Shown piece after piece: positions 25,540 to 37,832 of a DNA stretch of 64,000 nt. The stretch's first letter is position 1. Each line of letters opens with the position of its first letter. Under the pieces are notes generated by a model. The model made no database searches. It saw only the letters and a program-made list of their open reading frames with translations, and had not been told where the DNA came from. Position numbers and translations under genes: made by a program. Origin of the DNA: Hyposmocoma kahamanoa (lineage: Eukaryota; Arthropoda; Insecta; Lepidoptera; Cosmopterigidae); the NCBI RefSeq assembly GCF_003589595.1, contig NW_020653770.1, positions 146,589 through 210,588 of the forward strand, given 5' to 3'.

Positions 25540-25760
25540 ATTATGACAGGTGTCGCTAATGGCGATAAAGGCCGAATAACTTCAACACAAAAGATCTGTA
25601 ACAAACACATTGAGTAATTGGTAAAGTGTGCTGACTCCATCTCCACCTCAGTTGGTAGAGCGGGGGCCCTATTTTGGCATACACACGCAGGTTCGAGTCC
25701 TGTTAAGTCGAAGGAATTTTACTCTGATTTCGGTTTTTGTATTGACAATAATAATCTGTT
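25540..25760 (+). repeat. tRNA-like repeat, copy 4
   Basis: The plus strand has a good A-box (ctcagttggtagagcgg, 25647-25663) and B-box (ggttcgagtcc, 25690-25700), about 27 bases apart. The 5' side carries aaaagatctgtaacaaacac, which is shared with the minus-strand copy at 46.8 kb. Sequence at 25480-25530 (tttactatcacggtattaaa, ccactagttatttatta) is the family's 3' end in the opposite sense, just upstream. Confidence 0.7.
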
Positions 25761-26274
25761 CCAAATTCATTATTATGTAATAATGCTTAAGTGTCTTAGT
25801 AATTAACAGTAGTATAACAAATAACGCACATCTGGACTCACGTTTCATTAGTCCTGCGCAGACTCGACGACACGAAAGTAACACAAAAGTAACACGTTCA
25901 GACAGGAGAAGTCCAATAAGCGACGCGTCGCCTTAATTGATACGAATGTTCGTAGTCCTGGTCGATCCCGACGAGAATATTCCCGAGATGGCGCGACTCG
26001 AGTCCGTCCGTAGTTATTTATAGATTGCTCATTTCGTCGGGACAAACGCGATGCTGATTTGGAGTAAAATATTGAAGGCGAGAGGCAACCACGAGCGGTT
26101 CCATTTCGTTTCAAGTTGCAAATCTTTTAGGTGCGCTTTACTACTGGTTGGTGCACCCACAGTGGCCCGCTGGCCGTTATTAACGTTCATTTTACATAAC
26201 ATATTGTTTTCTTACATAATGACTGCTTTACACTTTCTATTTTATGTATTAAAAAATAAGTGTGCATTTAACCT
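25761..26274. other. No gene recognised
   Basis: Includes a minus-strand 88-codon frame (25848-26114) with Arg/Ser-rich chance composition; not supported as a gene. Confidence 0.35.
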
Positions 26275-26420
26275 CCATCTCACCTGATGGAAAGTGACGA
26301 TGAAGTCGACGAAGGAGCATACACACCTAATTCATGCCTATTCAGTGTCGCCATGAAAATGCCCGAGTCATATAAGTCTGCAGGCAAGGACTCCATCGCC
26401 GTGCCCCAACTTATAGTAAG
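26275..26420 (-). pseudogene. LINE 3'-end fragment
   Basis: The minus strand matches the last part and 3' untranslated start of the 12.3-15.0 kb LINE: actgaataggcatgaattag, tcgtcactttccatcaggtg and agatggaggttaa. Reading frame is lost. It faces the plus-strand fragment at 25.2 kb. Confidence 0.7.
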
Positions 26421-26734
26421 TTATGAAGCCAACAAAATAAAAAGAAAGGAAAAAGGAAATTAACCAACCAGACTGATCATGGAACATGTACGAGCAATTT
26501 AATATTTTCTAAATATATTTTTAACCAAAGAAGTATCAGAGCTTCAAAATAAAGCGGCAAAACCCTTAAATCAAAACCTTATGACAATAATAAACAAATG
26601 TATCAGATAACACCACCAATGTAACTCAAACTAGGGAATTCTGTGTATCAAAGTAACAGAATAAATTCTGTGGGCACAACTCAGAACCCCAGAACAAAAT
26701 CAATAAGAAAAGTCCGTTTTCTAAATTGGCTCAG

Positions 26735-26800
26735 ACTGAGAATCCAACCCGCGGCCTCCTCATCATGTGCTAACAGTGCTAACTGCTGGGCCATCGACGT
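26735..26800 (-). repeat. tRNA-like SINE head fragment
   Basis: Minus strand: A-box-like complement of taactgctgggcca (26780-26793) and B-box-like complement of gagaatccaaccc. Such a 'tggcccagtggttag' head recurs in lepidopteran dispersed repeats. Confidence 0.5.
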
Positions 26801-27089
26801 CGTCTGTGAGTGATGAGACTCCGGAACCCGTCCGTTTGTGAACTACGTCACGCAAAAGGCACTACGACGTCGAGGTGCAGAAACTAGCCAGTTCCACTAC
26901 AATAATCATGTCCACTGCTATTGATATCGACTTGAGACTTGGTGAAATTGAACAGTCAAAAGCACGTCAAACTTGACACTTTGGATTGTTGGTCGCATAG
27001 ACTTAAATTTAACTGTCAAGCTTGATATGCTTTTTAAGACAGGTGTTTCATATATTTTAAATTGAGATGTAATGTTAGGGATCGAAGTT

Positions 27090-27290
27090 TTTTCATCGCG
27101 TGACTGATGGTAAGCGACACGTTTATCCATAACAGTTACAGTGCCATTGAGAGCTTTAAATCGCAAAGATCTTATGGGCACTACCACTGCGCACGTCACG
27201 CTGAGACATAAGTTGACAAGTCCCATATGCCTGTAATTTCACCAGCAACCTTGCCCTTCTAAAACGGAACGCAGGAATGCTCACGTTATA
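27090..27290 (-). repeat. CGTCCCGTC-type tail repeat, copy 2
   Basis: Minus-strand copy with gcactgtaactgttatgga, ctttaaatcgcaaagatctt (as written on the plus strand) and a 5' side containing aaggttgctggtgaaatt. The 3' motif is degraded (tgatggtaagcgacacg). Confidence 0.65.
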
Positions 27291-27312
27291 ATGCGCACAA
27301 ACTCATAGCGCC

Positions 27313-27385
27313 GCACTAGGGAAACCCTGTATCGCAGGTGCCATGGACACACACATATACAACCACAAATTACACCCAAAGTCAC
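27313..27385 (-). repeat. SINE body fragment, related to 56.8 kb copy
   Basis: The minus strand reads tttgggtgtaatttgtggtt, tgtgtgtccatggcacctgc and acagggtttccctagt. These are nearly the same as the body of the SINE at 56797-57014. The tRNA-like head is absent. Confidence 0.75.
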
Positions 27386-27922
27386 GATTACTCACGATGT
27401 TACAAATTTACATTCGATAATAAACATGAAGTTAATTATTTAAAAAAAAAAAAGAAATCTACATCAATTTTTTCGGCCTGTGTAGTGGTGGTCTGTCCAC
27501 CAGTCTCAGAAAAGAAGGGGTGTGACACCAAATTATGATGACTTTACTTCAGATTCTATAATCTATGATGATTATTGTTTGTGTTGCCTACCTAATAGAC
27601 GTAGCCCTCTGTGCGCGAGCTTTACTCGATTTATTTTTTCTCAATATTCGTGCCAAAAGAAAACAACCACCTGTTACCAAGTTCGCATTAGTAGGTAAAT
27701 GAGCCCCGAACGACGGCGAAGGCTCCGTCAACAACTCCGCCTTGCCTGCTTTTAAGAGCACCTAATTGGATTAATCCTAGTTTTATAAGCAAGACGACTC
27801 GTCAGTATGAATATTTTTTCATTTCACATTTTAATTTGAAACTCAAAGTTATAATTACATCCTTATGGCTAAGCAAACGGAACTAAGAGTGATTATGTAG
27901 TGTGCTTCCTATGTAATGTAAT

Positions 27923-27990
27923 GCTCCTGCCAGGAATCGAACACTGGATCTTCTCCTGTCACCCCCATACCGTTGGGCCACTTAGGTCAT
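27923..27990 (-). repeat. tRNA-like SINE head
   Basis: Minus strand: A-box-like taagtggcccaacggt, then B-box gtgttcgattcct, complement of aggaatcgaacac at 27932-27944. Spacing fits a tRNA-derived head. Confidence 0.6.
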
Positions 27991-28019
27991 CAATTAATAC
28001 GCCAAATTATTTCAATTGC

Positions 28020-30440
28020 AAAAAAACCGTGTAAATGACAAGATAACAATCAAAACAGCATCGCTACACCGCCGTCATGTCAGAACATAATAATATAGTA
28101 CTAAAACGACTAGCTCAAGAGTACAAGTACTAGATCGTTTCTAAATACCTCCGATCTTCCGTTTCCACGCCACCCACGGCAGCTCCGGCAAATGCGGCGT
28201 GTGCGGCAGCGGAAGCGGCAGTGCCCTACGCGGCGGCAGCGCGCTCGCTCGCTTCGCACTCACTCTTTCGCTTCGCTCGCTCCGCTCTGTCCGCTCTAAA
28301 TAAAAAAAATTAAAAACACAAAAAAAAATTGTAGAGTATTTTTATACGAAGTTTATTTTAGAAAAATGTTAGACATTTACACCTGTAGGTTTAAGTAGTG
28401 TTAGTGTGTTATGTACCATCTTATGCTGTGGGATTGTTTGCTTCGTAAGTACGTACAGCCGGCTGGAAGTGCCAACGCAAATATATAATTGATTGAAGGC
28501 AACGTCGCTCGTAAATAGCAACTGCGTCCACGACGCGAACAAGTTCAAACAGGTTGCGTTTTGTGAAACAGCTGATCGCGTTTTGTGCAACAAATTTCTA
28601 ATATTTATACGCACTGTTTATAAATACATCCATCCTCATTTTGCGATTAAATGAAATTACAGATAAACAAAACCTAAGGATTAGTGAACAACGATGTTAT
28701 AGTCGCGGCTTTACGCGGTTACCGCGCTCATACACATCATACATCATAAACATGTATTCAATTTACTTATAAATAATATTTGCCGTATGCAGTGTCCATT
28801 ATAAATGAATAGTAACTAATCAATTTAAAGATCGATGAGAAGAAAGTCATAGTGAACCCACTTCAGGTGCGAAGCACTACAAAGGAAACCATCACGGCGA
28901 TTACTGTTCAAATTGACACATTTTTCTTAACTATGTTACAAACCATGTAAATACACACAAAACAGCCTCAACTCCGAAATAAAAAACTTTACTATTATTT
29001 CAACACAGTGAGTGACGTAAACAATAAAATAAGAAAAACGAAAGTGTTACTATTGCCGGTATGATGGGTTCCTGTGACCGGGATCTAAGAGCTGGAAAAG
29101 TAAAAGTGCACGACAATGATTCCATATAATACATACAAGTTGTTATTATCTGGGCGAAGAAATTAACGAAAACACGAGATAATCCCTAGCATCCCGTGAG
29201 ACATTTCGCTGTCGTTATAAAAAATATCTCCTACAACATATTCTATATTATACAAATGCAGTGACAACAAAGTATTATATACATTATAAACTTACCTATG
29301 ATGGTGGACAGTGCTGCTCATTAACGATTTACTAAAACCCTTCCCGTCGCTAACTTTCAGTTCTAGCGAAGTTGCTCAATAGTTGTGGTGTCAGGGTCCC
29401 CCGCGGGCCGACCGGCCGCACCGGCGGCAGGCTCGTTTAACCCTACTTAATTGCTCGAGTGTTGGAGTTTATTTTAAACCCTATAATTATTTAATTATGT
29501 GGCCTTTTTGAAGGATAGTTTGATCATCTTCAACTTTGATAGGATAACAGAATGGGAAACTGCCGAATAATATTCTTAATTTTTGTCTAGTTGAGAACAA
29601 AGGCATATGGCGAGGCGCTAAAAATCTGGGAGTTGATTCATTAATTTATGACGCCTTAGAAATGAAAACTATTTTATAAACAAAACGAAGTTATGCTACG
29701 TCAAACAGTTTCTATAAAAATAAAGAGAGAGGGGTACCAAACTGTAAGTTTCATGAAGTTTTTAACCAAAGATATATCGTAAAAATCCTACAAACATACC
29801 AACAAGTGTAGCAAGGACTGTTTAGAACAGGCTCGTACTATTATTAATGTTCCCGCTATCGTTCATTCAAGCACAGTCGTGTGCTGTTTAGCACGAGGCA
29901 CTTGCGTCGCCACAACCAGAGACGTGTCATAACCGGTTTGTTTCGGTGAATACCGTCTTGAGCCGTTAATAAGTTTCTGCGACATCATGCGTCGTGTGTT
30001 ACGTGAAGGTGGAAAGGCGTTATAATAAGCATTCCATGTTAACAAACGCCCTGTTAAAAATAACTGAGTTATATATAAATAAGTTAAAACGCTGAGTTTA
30101 TTTGTGAAGGCTCAAGCGCATTGTGTACTATTTAAGAACTATATTTCACCGGTCAATATTAATTTAAATTAATTTTGCAGATGTGGCCTTATGTCATGTC
30201 GTTGCGTCGCCGTCGTCCAATGAACGAAGTACTATTACTGGTTATTAAATTTTTTTTATAATGGACCTTATTGTAATTCGGTGTAAGTGGAGAGTTCTAT
30301 TATGGTGAGTCAAAAAAAATGACGATCTTGGTAAGTAATAAACTTACAATCATTGACTTGTAAGTCAATGCTTACAATAGATGTTTTGCATTATCTAATT
30401 GGCCTCAGCTAGAATAAATGCCCTTATAATGATCATATCT
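28020..30440. other. No gene recognised; one GC-rich low-complexity block
   Basis: The block 28170-28285 is rich in gcggcagcgg and cgcttcgctcgct words and ends abruptly at an A-rich run. A second GC-rich patch is at 29395-29440. The rest is AT-rich. Confidence 0.4.
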
Positions 30441-30478
30441 AATTAGATTTTGTGAAATTACTTATATAGTTTGTTATA

Positions 30479-30587
30479 TATGGAGTTCTTAGATTTTCGC
30501 GATTGTTACACATAGGAAATGAAACTATTTTTCCGGATTTAAATCGCGTATATTTGTTTTTTCAAACAAAGTATATATACTAACTAT
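30479..30587 (-). mobile_element. Palindromic retroposon-like element, 5'-truncated, with 15-bp duplication
   Basis: The insert carries the family tail and one arm on the minus strand (plus-strand marks gagttcttag, ttttcgcgattgttacacat, ttttccggatttaaatcgcg). It is flanked by a perfect 15-base direct repeat, atatagtttgttata (30464-30478 and 30588-30602), which belongs to the host tRNA-like repeat. The other arm is missing. Confidence 0.65.
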
Positions 30588-30843
30588 ATATAGTTTGTTA
30601 TAATTAGTAATACAAAGATCAAACACTAAAAAATTATTTCGATCCGGCTGTGATATACCGTGCAGTTTTTGTCGTAGCGCCATCTGTAAGAAATCTATGA
30701 AAGCTTTTCTAGTACCTTTACCAGTGGCTGGGTAGAGATGTCGCTTTAATAATTGCAATATGAAGTTTATTGAATGTCACAATGTTTTACTATCACGATA
30801 TTCAATTACAACAAACTAGTGGAGAGATTACGCTATATCATGA

Positions 30844-30853
30844 NNNNNNNNNN
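30844..30853. other. Assembly gap (10 N)
   Basis: Ten N inside an inverted repeat. Confidence 0.99.
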
Positions 30854-30920
30854 GGAGTGATTACACAAAAACTAGCTGAATATCATGATAGTAAAACATT
30901 GTTATAATTCATTAAACTTT

Positions 30921-32078
30921 AAATATGTCGTATTTATTTTGAAAAGATTTTTTCTCAATGAAAAATCGATGTTCAAGTAATTAGCCTACCAGATTATGAG
31001 CCTATGTGCGTTTGCGATGAATGGTCGATGAAAAGCCCTTAAAGTAAACAACTGCCTCTCTAACCCTTCCTCTCTGATCCTTCCTACTCATGTGTTAGAG
31101 CAATCACATAGTGATATATAGATTTAGCCGGCCTTTAACCCCAAATGGCTCAAAGGCCTCGCCGCGAAGCCAAATAATTGCGTTTGCTCATTATCGATAT
31201 CACAACGTCGACCGTGGTTTGAGAGGCGATTTCGGGAAGGCCGTATTTGCTGTTAATGTTTTATAAACCTGTGTTTTGCATTGGAATAGATATAGTCCTT
31301 TGAGTAATTTGAAAGAGGGTGATGTGTTAGGACGATATATGTATAGCTTGTTTCCGTCGTCTGACATTTCTATTTACGTATTTATTGTATTATATACGTT
31401 TTGAAAAAGAAGTTGCTAAAACACGTTCGTAAATATGTCGACCAGAAACTGCCCATCGCCAACCGCCAGTTGCCGTGCGAACACTTGCTAAGTATAGGAT
31501 TTATCTGAAGCTTTGAACAGGTTTTAACATAATATATGTAGCAATTCACAATATACAATATACTACACACCCTAATAATTGATCTTAAACTTTAAAAAGG
31601 TGGACATAAAGATAGACATTCAAATTTGTGGCCCGCTCTCGACATGTAAATAACAAAGTCAGACTTGTTTGTGGACACGATGTTGTCCATCTTCTGGATT
31701 TGTCTGTAATTGCTTACCACGACTCCTATAAAAGGACAAGGTCCAAGGAGTCACATTGTTCGGTGATATTAGTTTGTGTGCGTGCGTGAATCTTTGCTAA
31801 TAGGTAATTACAAGGAACTTTGTGGCCTTGAGGCCGTCTCGTCCTGCGGTGGGCGTCTAATAACTTTCAGGTATCTCATATTATTATAGCCGATCTTTAT
31901 AAAATATACCGTGTGTTACAAAAAAGTTAAAAGTATACAAGAGCCGTGAAATTTGTTCGACGTGCCGGTTCCACCGCGGTGTTTTTCTTCATCGTTATTG
32001 AGAGGTACTGTTACCAATTATTCATAAAATTAAATGTACGTAACTTGAAAATTAAAGTCATAGGTACGTGTCGTTACA
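30921..32078. other. No gene recognised
   Basis: AT-rich sequence without a familiar repeat. Confidence 0.4.
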
Positions 32079-32150
32079 AAGATTCGAACCGTAGACCTCT
32101 TCGTTGAGGAGCAATTGCCCATCATCTTCATGCATATACGGTTTAGTTAT
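32079..32150 (-). repeat. tRNA-like SINE head, degraded
   Basis: The complement of gattcgaaccgtagacctct forms a B-box-like end. The A-box side is weak. Confidence 0.35.
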
Positions 32151-32454
32151 CATTAACGTAACGCTCTTTTATACATAAAAAAAAACAAAAGTTGAGAACC
32201 TCATATTTTACTCAACCAATTTTGTTTCCCATCTTGATAAATAACAATACAAATTTTAACTTCAGCCCCTATTATAGACGAAAGTGGTCAGAGAAAACAA
32301 AGCGTTTAATCTAGGTCCAGTTTTACAACACCACCGAGAGGGAGAGGGAGGGCGTACCTGAGTCCGGCACTGTTGAGCTAGCTTTATCTCTATATAATGG
32401 CAAATAAATCATTACGTAATGATTTATTTTAATCCTGTGTTACTTTTATCGTAC

Positions 32455-32690
32455 CAAGTGACGTCAGGTGGCAAGTGACACGCCTGTCCATAGCAGTTGC
32501 AGTGTCACGAAGAGCTTTAAATCGCAAAGATCTTAGGGGCACTGCCACTGCTTCCGCATCCTGGGATATAAGTTCACAAATCCCATTTGCCTGTAATTGC
32601 ACCAGTACCCTTACCCTTCCAAACCGGAACGCAGTACCTATTGCTCGCATTACTGCTCGGCGGCAGAATTAAGGTGGCAGTACTTCACAG
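32455..32690 (-). repeat. CGTCCCGTC-type tail repeat, copy 3
   Basis: The longest minus-strand copy, with marks tgacacgcctgtccatagca, ctttaaatcgcaaagatctt and tcctgggatataagttcac. It ends with ttgctcgcattactgctcgg. This extends the family consensus upstream by about 60 bases relative to the copy at 38.7 kb. Confidence 0.65.
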
Positions 32691-33369
32691 AACGAACTGT
32701 TTCACAAGGAGCTCTATTACTACTAAAACGTGTTCCTTTATTCGAACATATGATTCGAAAGTTCTTTAACAAGTTATTTTTGCACTCCGAAATGGTGGCA
32801 TTACCTGAGTTTTGACTTGAAAGTGCGTTAATAAATCTTTTAAAACATTCATGAATTTCTGTAAAAAAATATGTGTTTTGGGTAATGACGCCGACGTAAT
32901 AGATTCTTATCCTGCAGAAGCGTAGGTGCCTACTGTTTGAGCAATTTGCGAATGGCAATAGAATGTTTTTGAGAGACGAATGCAAAGGAATCAACATTCT
33001 TATATCGTTGTCTCAGCATATTTAGGAAAAGTAATTTACATGACGAAGAATTTTTTCATGAACATTTTTCATAGACTGGCACTTCTTGACAATCGGCATC
33101 ACAAAGTCGCAATTTTATTTAGAGGCGCTGTACACGCTTCTATAATAAGATTCTTGTTAATATTCATAATTTGTCAATTACTAGATTTCAAAGTGTACCG
33201 AAAATAGCTTTAAACAAAAGGCTACTATTAGTTATTACATTTTTTCTTGCGTATTACAGTTTTTGTGTACTTCATGATAAAAATCCACGACACTCTTGAC
33301 ACTTTAAAATAAACTTTGTGAATAATTCATATTATTAATATGAACAAAATTAAATGCGTATTTACCAAC

Positions 33370-33510
33370 CCTCAAAGTTTCTTGCTCATTCCTCTCAGGG
33401 GAATCCGCCTTGCGGATAAGCAGCAGAATTTAATCGATATGATTATTTCAAGTTTACTTTGTTTACGTATGAAATAAAGGTTATTTTATTTTATTTTTAA
33501 TTTAAAAATA
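33370..33510 (+). repeat. Retroelement 3'-tail repeat
   Basis: It carries ttgctcattcctctcagggg and gccttgcggataagcagcag, then tgaaataaaggttatttta and an AT-rich end. A second piece of the same repeat is at 53390-53445 (acaaattcttctcagggg). Confidence 0.55.
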
Positions 33511-33589
33511 ATTTGCTACCAAGTATGGACTTACCATCCTACCTAAACTCGGTCACCACATCGAGTGTTTGGCAATAAGTTAGGCGTAT

Positions 33590-34200
33590 TTTCCAAGGTC
33601 AGGCAGTATTTCACAACTGAACAGCATTTAAATCTCTACAAAGCACAAGTTCGGTTGTATATAGTATTAAGTTAGCCGCCTTTGACACGGCGGAGCGACA
33701 AGCCGGAAGACTTAGTAGCAAAGACTCTATTTGTGGAATCGAAGTCACAAAATATCGAACACCGCAGAAAAGGAGCCTGCTTGTCAGTTTTCTATCGGAT
33801 ACATTTCGTGTGTTTATTTCCAACTGTACCTTTTTTGTTCCTCATTCGGTCGACTTGAAAGTCCAGAACATACCATGTCTTAAGCATGTCGTTGATATAC
33901 CACCTATTCGAATGCAACGCTTCACTTCCTCCTTCCTAATGCGTACGGCAAAGTAATAGAACGCAAACCCAATTTAAGTTTAGATTGAATAGTTATTTTA
34001 ATCGTTAGTCGCTGAGCTTTTTTACACAATACAACTGGCTGATGGCGTCGCGAATCCAAATTCGCACTTTTTTGGCGTCACTGGCGCCGCTCCGTTGTAT
34101 CTTCTTTTTCTTTGTATAATGTCTTGCTAAATAGTGCCCTTGTATTTAATCTGTCTATAACTTGAAATTTTATTGTGTGAGAAATAAATTTCAACTAGGT
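33590..34200 (+). pseudogene. LINE reverse transcriptase C-terminal fragment
   Basis: Plus-strand blocks are LYKAQVRLYIVLS (about 33636), IEHRRKGACLSVFYRIHF (about 33745) and VDIPPI-like ttgatataccacctattcga (33891), followed by a long AT-rich tail. They match the CR1/Jockey-like C-terminal region in the window's other LINE copies. Several stops and shifts are present. Confidence 0.75.
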
Positions 34201-34359
34201 ACCTACTATTCACCCTGTATATTAATACTTCTCTTTACGCTAGTAATAAATTAAATATGTAAGAGAATATATGCTTCAAATTTTGTGGTACTAATAATTT
34301 TACACACATTTTGCTTGGCTGTTTGTTGACGGTTTGGAGTACGTTAGTGTACGGAAAGA

Positions 34360-34625
34360 TGTTGGCTCTTTGTGTATAATCAACCATCTTTATGATCGGA
34401 AGTGCTCAGAGGAACTTTTCTAAATGGTGCCACCGTCACGTTTGCATCATCGCAATCGCATTGGTCTCCCTCCTGAAGTATTTCCTATGCGCTGTGACAT
34501 GGGTTCTTCAAAAAATACCACACGGGCTTTCAACGGCTGCCAATACATAGGTAGTTTTTCGTCCATCAAGGGGCTCGCCTGCACATTTGCTCGCCTTAAC
34601 ATAAAAAAAAATATTTTCTTTGTTA
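34360..34625 (+). pseudogene. LINE C-terminal fragment, internally deleted
   Basis: The plus frame reads IINHLYDRKCSEELF, a stop, MVPPSRLHHRNRIGLPPEVF and then PMRCDMG. This joins the GECSEELF..VPPS block to the LP.EVFP.R.D.G block without the usual sequence between. The end (LACTFARLNIKK) is followed by an A-rich run. It may be a different LINE family from the 33.6 kb fragment. Confidence 0.65.
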
Positions 34626-35189
34626 CGCAACGTCTACTCTAAAATCATGACAGTCACTCTAATTAAGACTTAACAGGGTTGTATTCAAGGGCACCAACAA
34701 TTAGGCACGCTATTACGATGTTTTATTAGGATTGGTTGTCCGTTTGCCAAAGTTGGGGAGATATTTCTTTTACCTTTTATGCAATATCTGTCACATTGCC
34801 AGTTGTAATTTTTAAAACGCGAAGACATAAGATGTAGAATATCTACAAACTCATAACACCATTGCCAGTACACAACCTCGACTTAAAAAGTTAAAAGTTT
34901 TGGGATAAAAATGTGTTCGATGATGCGATCCGATCGAATGTAGCTCTCGGGACGAAGAGACAGTTTCGGAACTTGTTTTACGGTACTTTGCTTAATGTAA
35001 TTCGATCTGTGGTGTTGTTACAAGTTTTAGCTATTTCTTTCATGTTCTCTCAACTTTGAACTGTCATAAAATACTCAATTTTGGGTAACGTATGTAAAAT
35101 TTTTAGCAGCAGTTGACCTCGTTGTGAAAGAGTTCGTCCTGAAAAGCACTACCAATTTCTGCCGCAGTAACGTTAGCATTACTGTGTTC
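34626..35189. other. No feature recognised
   Basis: AT-rich spacer. Confidence 0.4.
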
Positions 35190-35400
35190 CGGTTTTAAAG
35201 GGTAATGGTGCTGGTGAAATTACAAGCACATTGGACTTGTCCACTTATGTCTCAGGGTGATGGGCGCAGTGGCAGTGCCCCTCAGATCTTTGCGATTTAA
35301 GCTCTCTGAATGGCACTGCAACTGTTATGGACAGGCGTGTAGCTTAACCATCAGGCACGCACGACTCGTTCGTCCCGTCGCTTAATATTATAAAAAAAAG
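35190..35400 (+). repeat. CGTCCCGTC-type tail repeat, copy 4
   Basis: Shows ggtgctggtgaaattacaag, agatctttgcgatttaagct, ggacaggcgtgtagc and cgttcgtcccgtc, then attataaaaaaaagtt. The order of blocks matches the copies at 32.5 and 38.7 kb. Confidence 0.7.
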
Positions 35401-37589
35401 TTACGGATGATTACTACATCAGTATTATCAATTCATTAGACGTCTAACTCTTGGTCATAAGTCTCCTTTAGGAGAGAGCTAAACCCACAACCCGCGCCAC
35501 TGGCCCAATCCAATAGAAACTATGGACGATATTATACAATATATATAATACAAATCACACATAATGTTGTTTTATATACCTCCAGAGTCTTTTATAGCCG
35601 AGAACAAGTTTTACAGGCTTCGCTCTTACAGAATACTCATTCTGTATGTGACACCTGAGTGGGAAATTTTTCATCTGTAGAGATACATAGTTGTTGATGC
35701 TCCTACGTTTCACCCTTTTTGTGGCCTGATGTGATTGTTGTTGAAGTTATTTGCCTTATTTTGACATTCATAGAGTAGGGAAATCCCGTAGGCTTACTAG
35801 ACAATTGGTGTAATTCGTAGGCATATTTCTTTTACATAACACCGTTGGTTAGTCAGTTAGTTATAAATTTACACGCAAGGATAGCTAGTTGGCTGTTCAT
35901 TAGCCTACAGACATGTGATACTAAATCTTTCTACATAACGATGCTATATACTCGTACTACTAATCAAAGTAATATTTCTTGCTAAGAATGAATTAACGGT
36001 GTCAATTTTCCGGTGCGATTTCACCATCTTTATGACGTCATAAAGTGAGGTATCAAGTTCCAGCCACCCTCTCATATATTCAACCTTCAGATTGCATTAA
36101 ATCAGTTATAAAAAGTGCCCAACGGAAGGTCAGGCCAGCTCTGCCCCGCGGCTACGTCCAACTCATATCGTGGAATTGCCTGTCGCTCTCGCGGGACCGG
36201 CCAGGGTTGAGGGGGGTTGCGAGACACGAAATTGAGTATTGGTTTATGGTGGTTGTTTTGATTCCATCTCGATGTGCGCTCGCTTTTTGTTTGTCCTCAG
36301 TGGTGATGATCGCGATGCATCGTAGGTGGTCTTCAGGTTCAAAGCGCGCAAGTTTCTATTAGAGATACGATGGTGTGCGAGAACTAAGATGCAATTTGAT
36401 ATACTTAATAAAACCCATAACTTGCAGATGCACCCTTCTCTGCTGTAGGGTAGGCCGGTATCCTCATTTCTGGGATTTTGGCACCAAATTGATTTACAAG
36501 ACAAAGTGAGAGTGCATTAGCGGACGCGGTAGTCGGTGTCGTTATTTTTTGCGCCGAAAGAACTGCGCCGGGTCGAAGCTGTCGGGCGCGTATTCCTTGA
36601 ATCGAATTTATTATTTTGATTAGTCGATTTAAGATGGAGCCTAGATTCACGCGTTTGAAATAACGCTCTGTTACACAGGCTAAATTACGTTACAAGCACT
36701 ACAGCTGCCTCTCAAGTCGGCAACTTTTTTAGTGTAAAATACACGCACGCTTGGCCACAACCTCACCTGATGTTAAACCGATGATATGATAGGCATTTGT
36801 TTAAAAAGTTCCAATCAATTCTGGTCTCCAATAGCCTCAGTCTAAATTTACAGCTTGCAGTCAAGTGTTAATATGTGGAAGAACAATTGTTTTATAGTAG
36901 CACTGCACTGTACAGGAATGCTGTTTAATGCTCGAGTGCAAGAACAATTTCACAGTTTAACATACAGCCTGTCAATTTAAGTACCCTAAAAGCTTATACA
37001 ACCCTATCTACATTAGTGAATCATGTAAGTAATCAGGGATATGTATATCGTGAGAACTAAGGCCACAGACGGATGGTGAAAAAAAAAACTAGGGTGTACT
37101 GGGTTTTAGCAACATTGTGAGACGGTCTTTGCCTCTTTTTCTAGTACGACTACTGGCGTAAGGTGTGATTTTGTGAAAAATATAGCGTTAATATAGTGGT
37201 TTCAAAAAGATTGTCTTTCCTTTCTTTGTTGTTATCATCAGCGCCTCAAGCTCTCCACACTAGAACGGTTGTCTCATGTCAGTGAAGCAGTTTCACAAGA
37301 CCGATTTACTGGCGGGTAAAAGTGTCTTGGGTGCAGTGAAAGAATGTTGGCAAGTGGCAATTAAAGTGTAACCTGCTGCTGGAGGACTAATTTTAATAAT
37401 AATTCGTTTATTTGTTTACAACACGGTAACAGAAAATGTAACAAGAGACAGTGTCAGTACAAACATGTTTCACATTATATCAAATAGCATGCAAATGTCT
37501 AGTTATCTGTTGTCATTTGACTACAATAGCAATAAGAATGTCACAAGTTACAAATTGAATTTGTCAAGAATCATAAAAATTCGGCTGTG
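35401..37589. other. No gene recognised
   Basis: Contains a plus-strand 105-codon frame (36045-36362) and a minus-strand 86-codon frame (36244-36504) overlapping it. Neither has a recognisable motif. A GC-rich patch lies at 36120-36215. Confidence 0.4.
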
Positions 37590-37832
37590 TGAAGAAATAG
37601 ATTTTTTACAGATGGTGCTATCGAAAAAAAATCGTTAAAAAATCAAAAACAGAGATCCGCAACGAGTACATAGAAAAATTTGTAAGGTCCGCTGGTTCGT
37701 TTCGTGGCTCAGTTGGCGGAGTGTTGCAAGACGCTCTCCAATAATTAGAACCAACAAGTCGAGTAAAAAATTTCACGAAAAATAATTGAATATCAAGGTC
37801 GTAAAACATCGAGACAGTCAATAAAGTTAATC
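37590..37832 (+). repeat. tRNA-like repeat, copy 7
   Basis: Plus strand: A-box-like gtggctcagttggcgga (37704-37720), a weak B-box, then cacgaaaaataattgaatat and the 3' end gtaaaacatcgagacagtca ending at ataaagtt. The 5' side has gatggtgctatc, the family's 'gatggcgctat' mark. Confidence 0.65.

Larger units (their letters stand above)
30440..30920 (-). repeat. tRNA-like repeat, copies 5 and 6 in inverted arrangement, interrupted
   Basis: The minus-strand body (ttcgatccggctgtg, agcgccatctgt) runs 30590-30760. Family 3'-end sequence is split off upstream at 30450-30478 by an insertion of the palindromic element (30479-30587). From 30763 the 3'-end sequence appears in one sense (aagtttattgaatgtcacaa) and, beyond a 10-N gap, in the other (gatagtaaaacattgttata), giving inverted arms of about 42 bases. 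Confidence 0.65.

Noticed and set aside
25640..25705. tRNA gene at the A/B boxes
   Set aside because: The head belongs to a multi-copy dispersed repeat with degraded stems.
36045..36504. Overlapping plus (105 codons) and minus (86 codons) frames
   Set aside because: Both cannot be coding, neither shows a motif, and the region is GC-richer, which lengthens chance frames.
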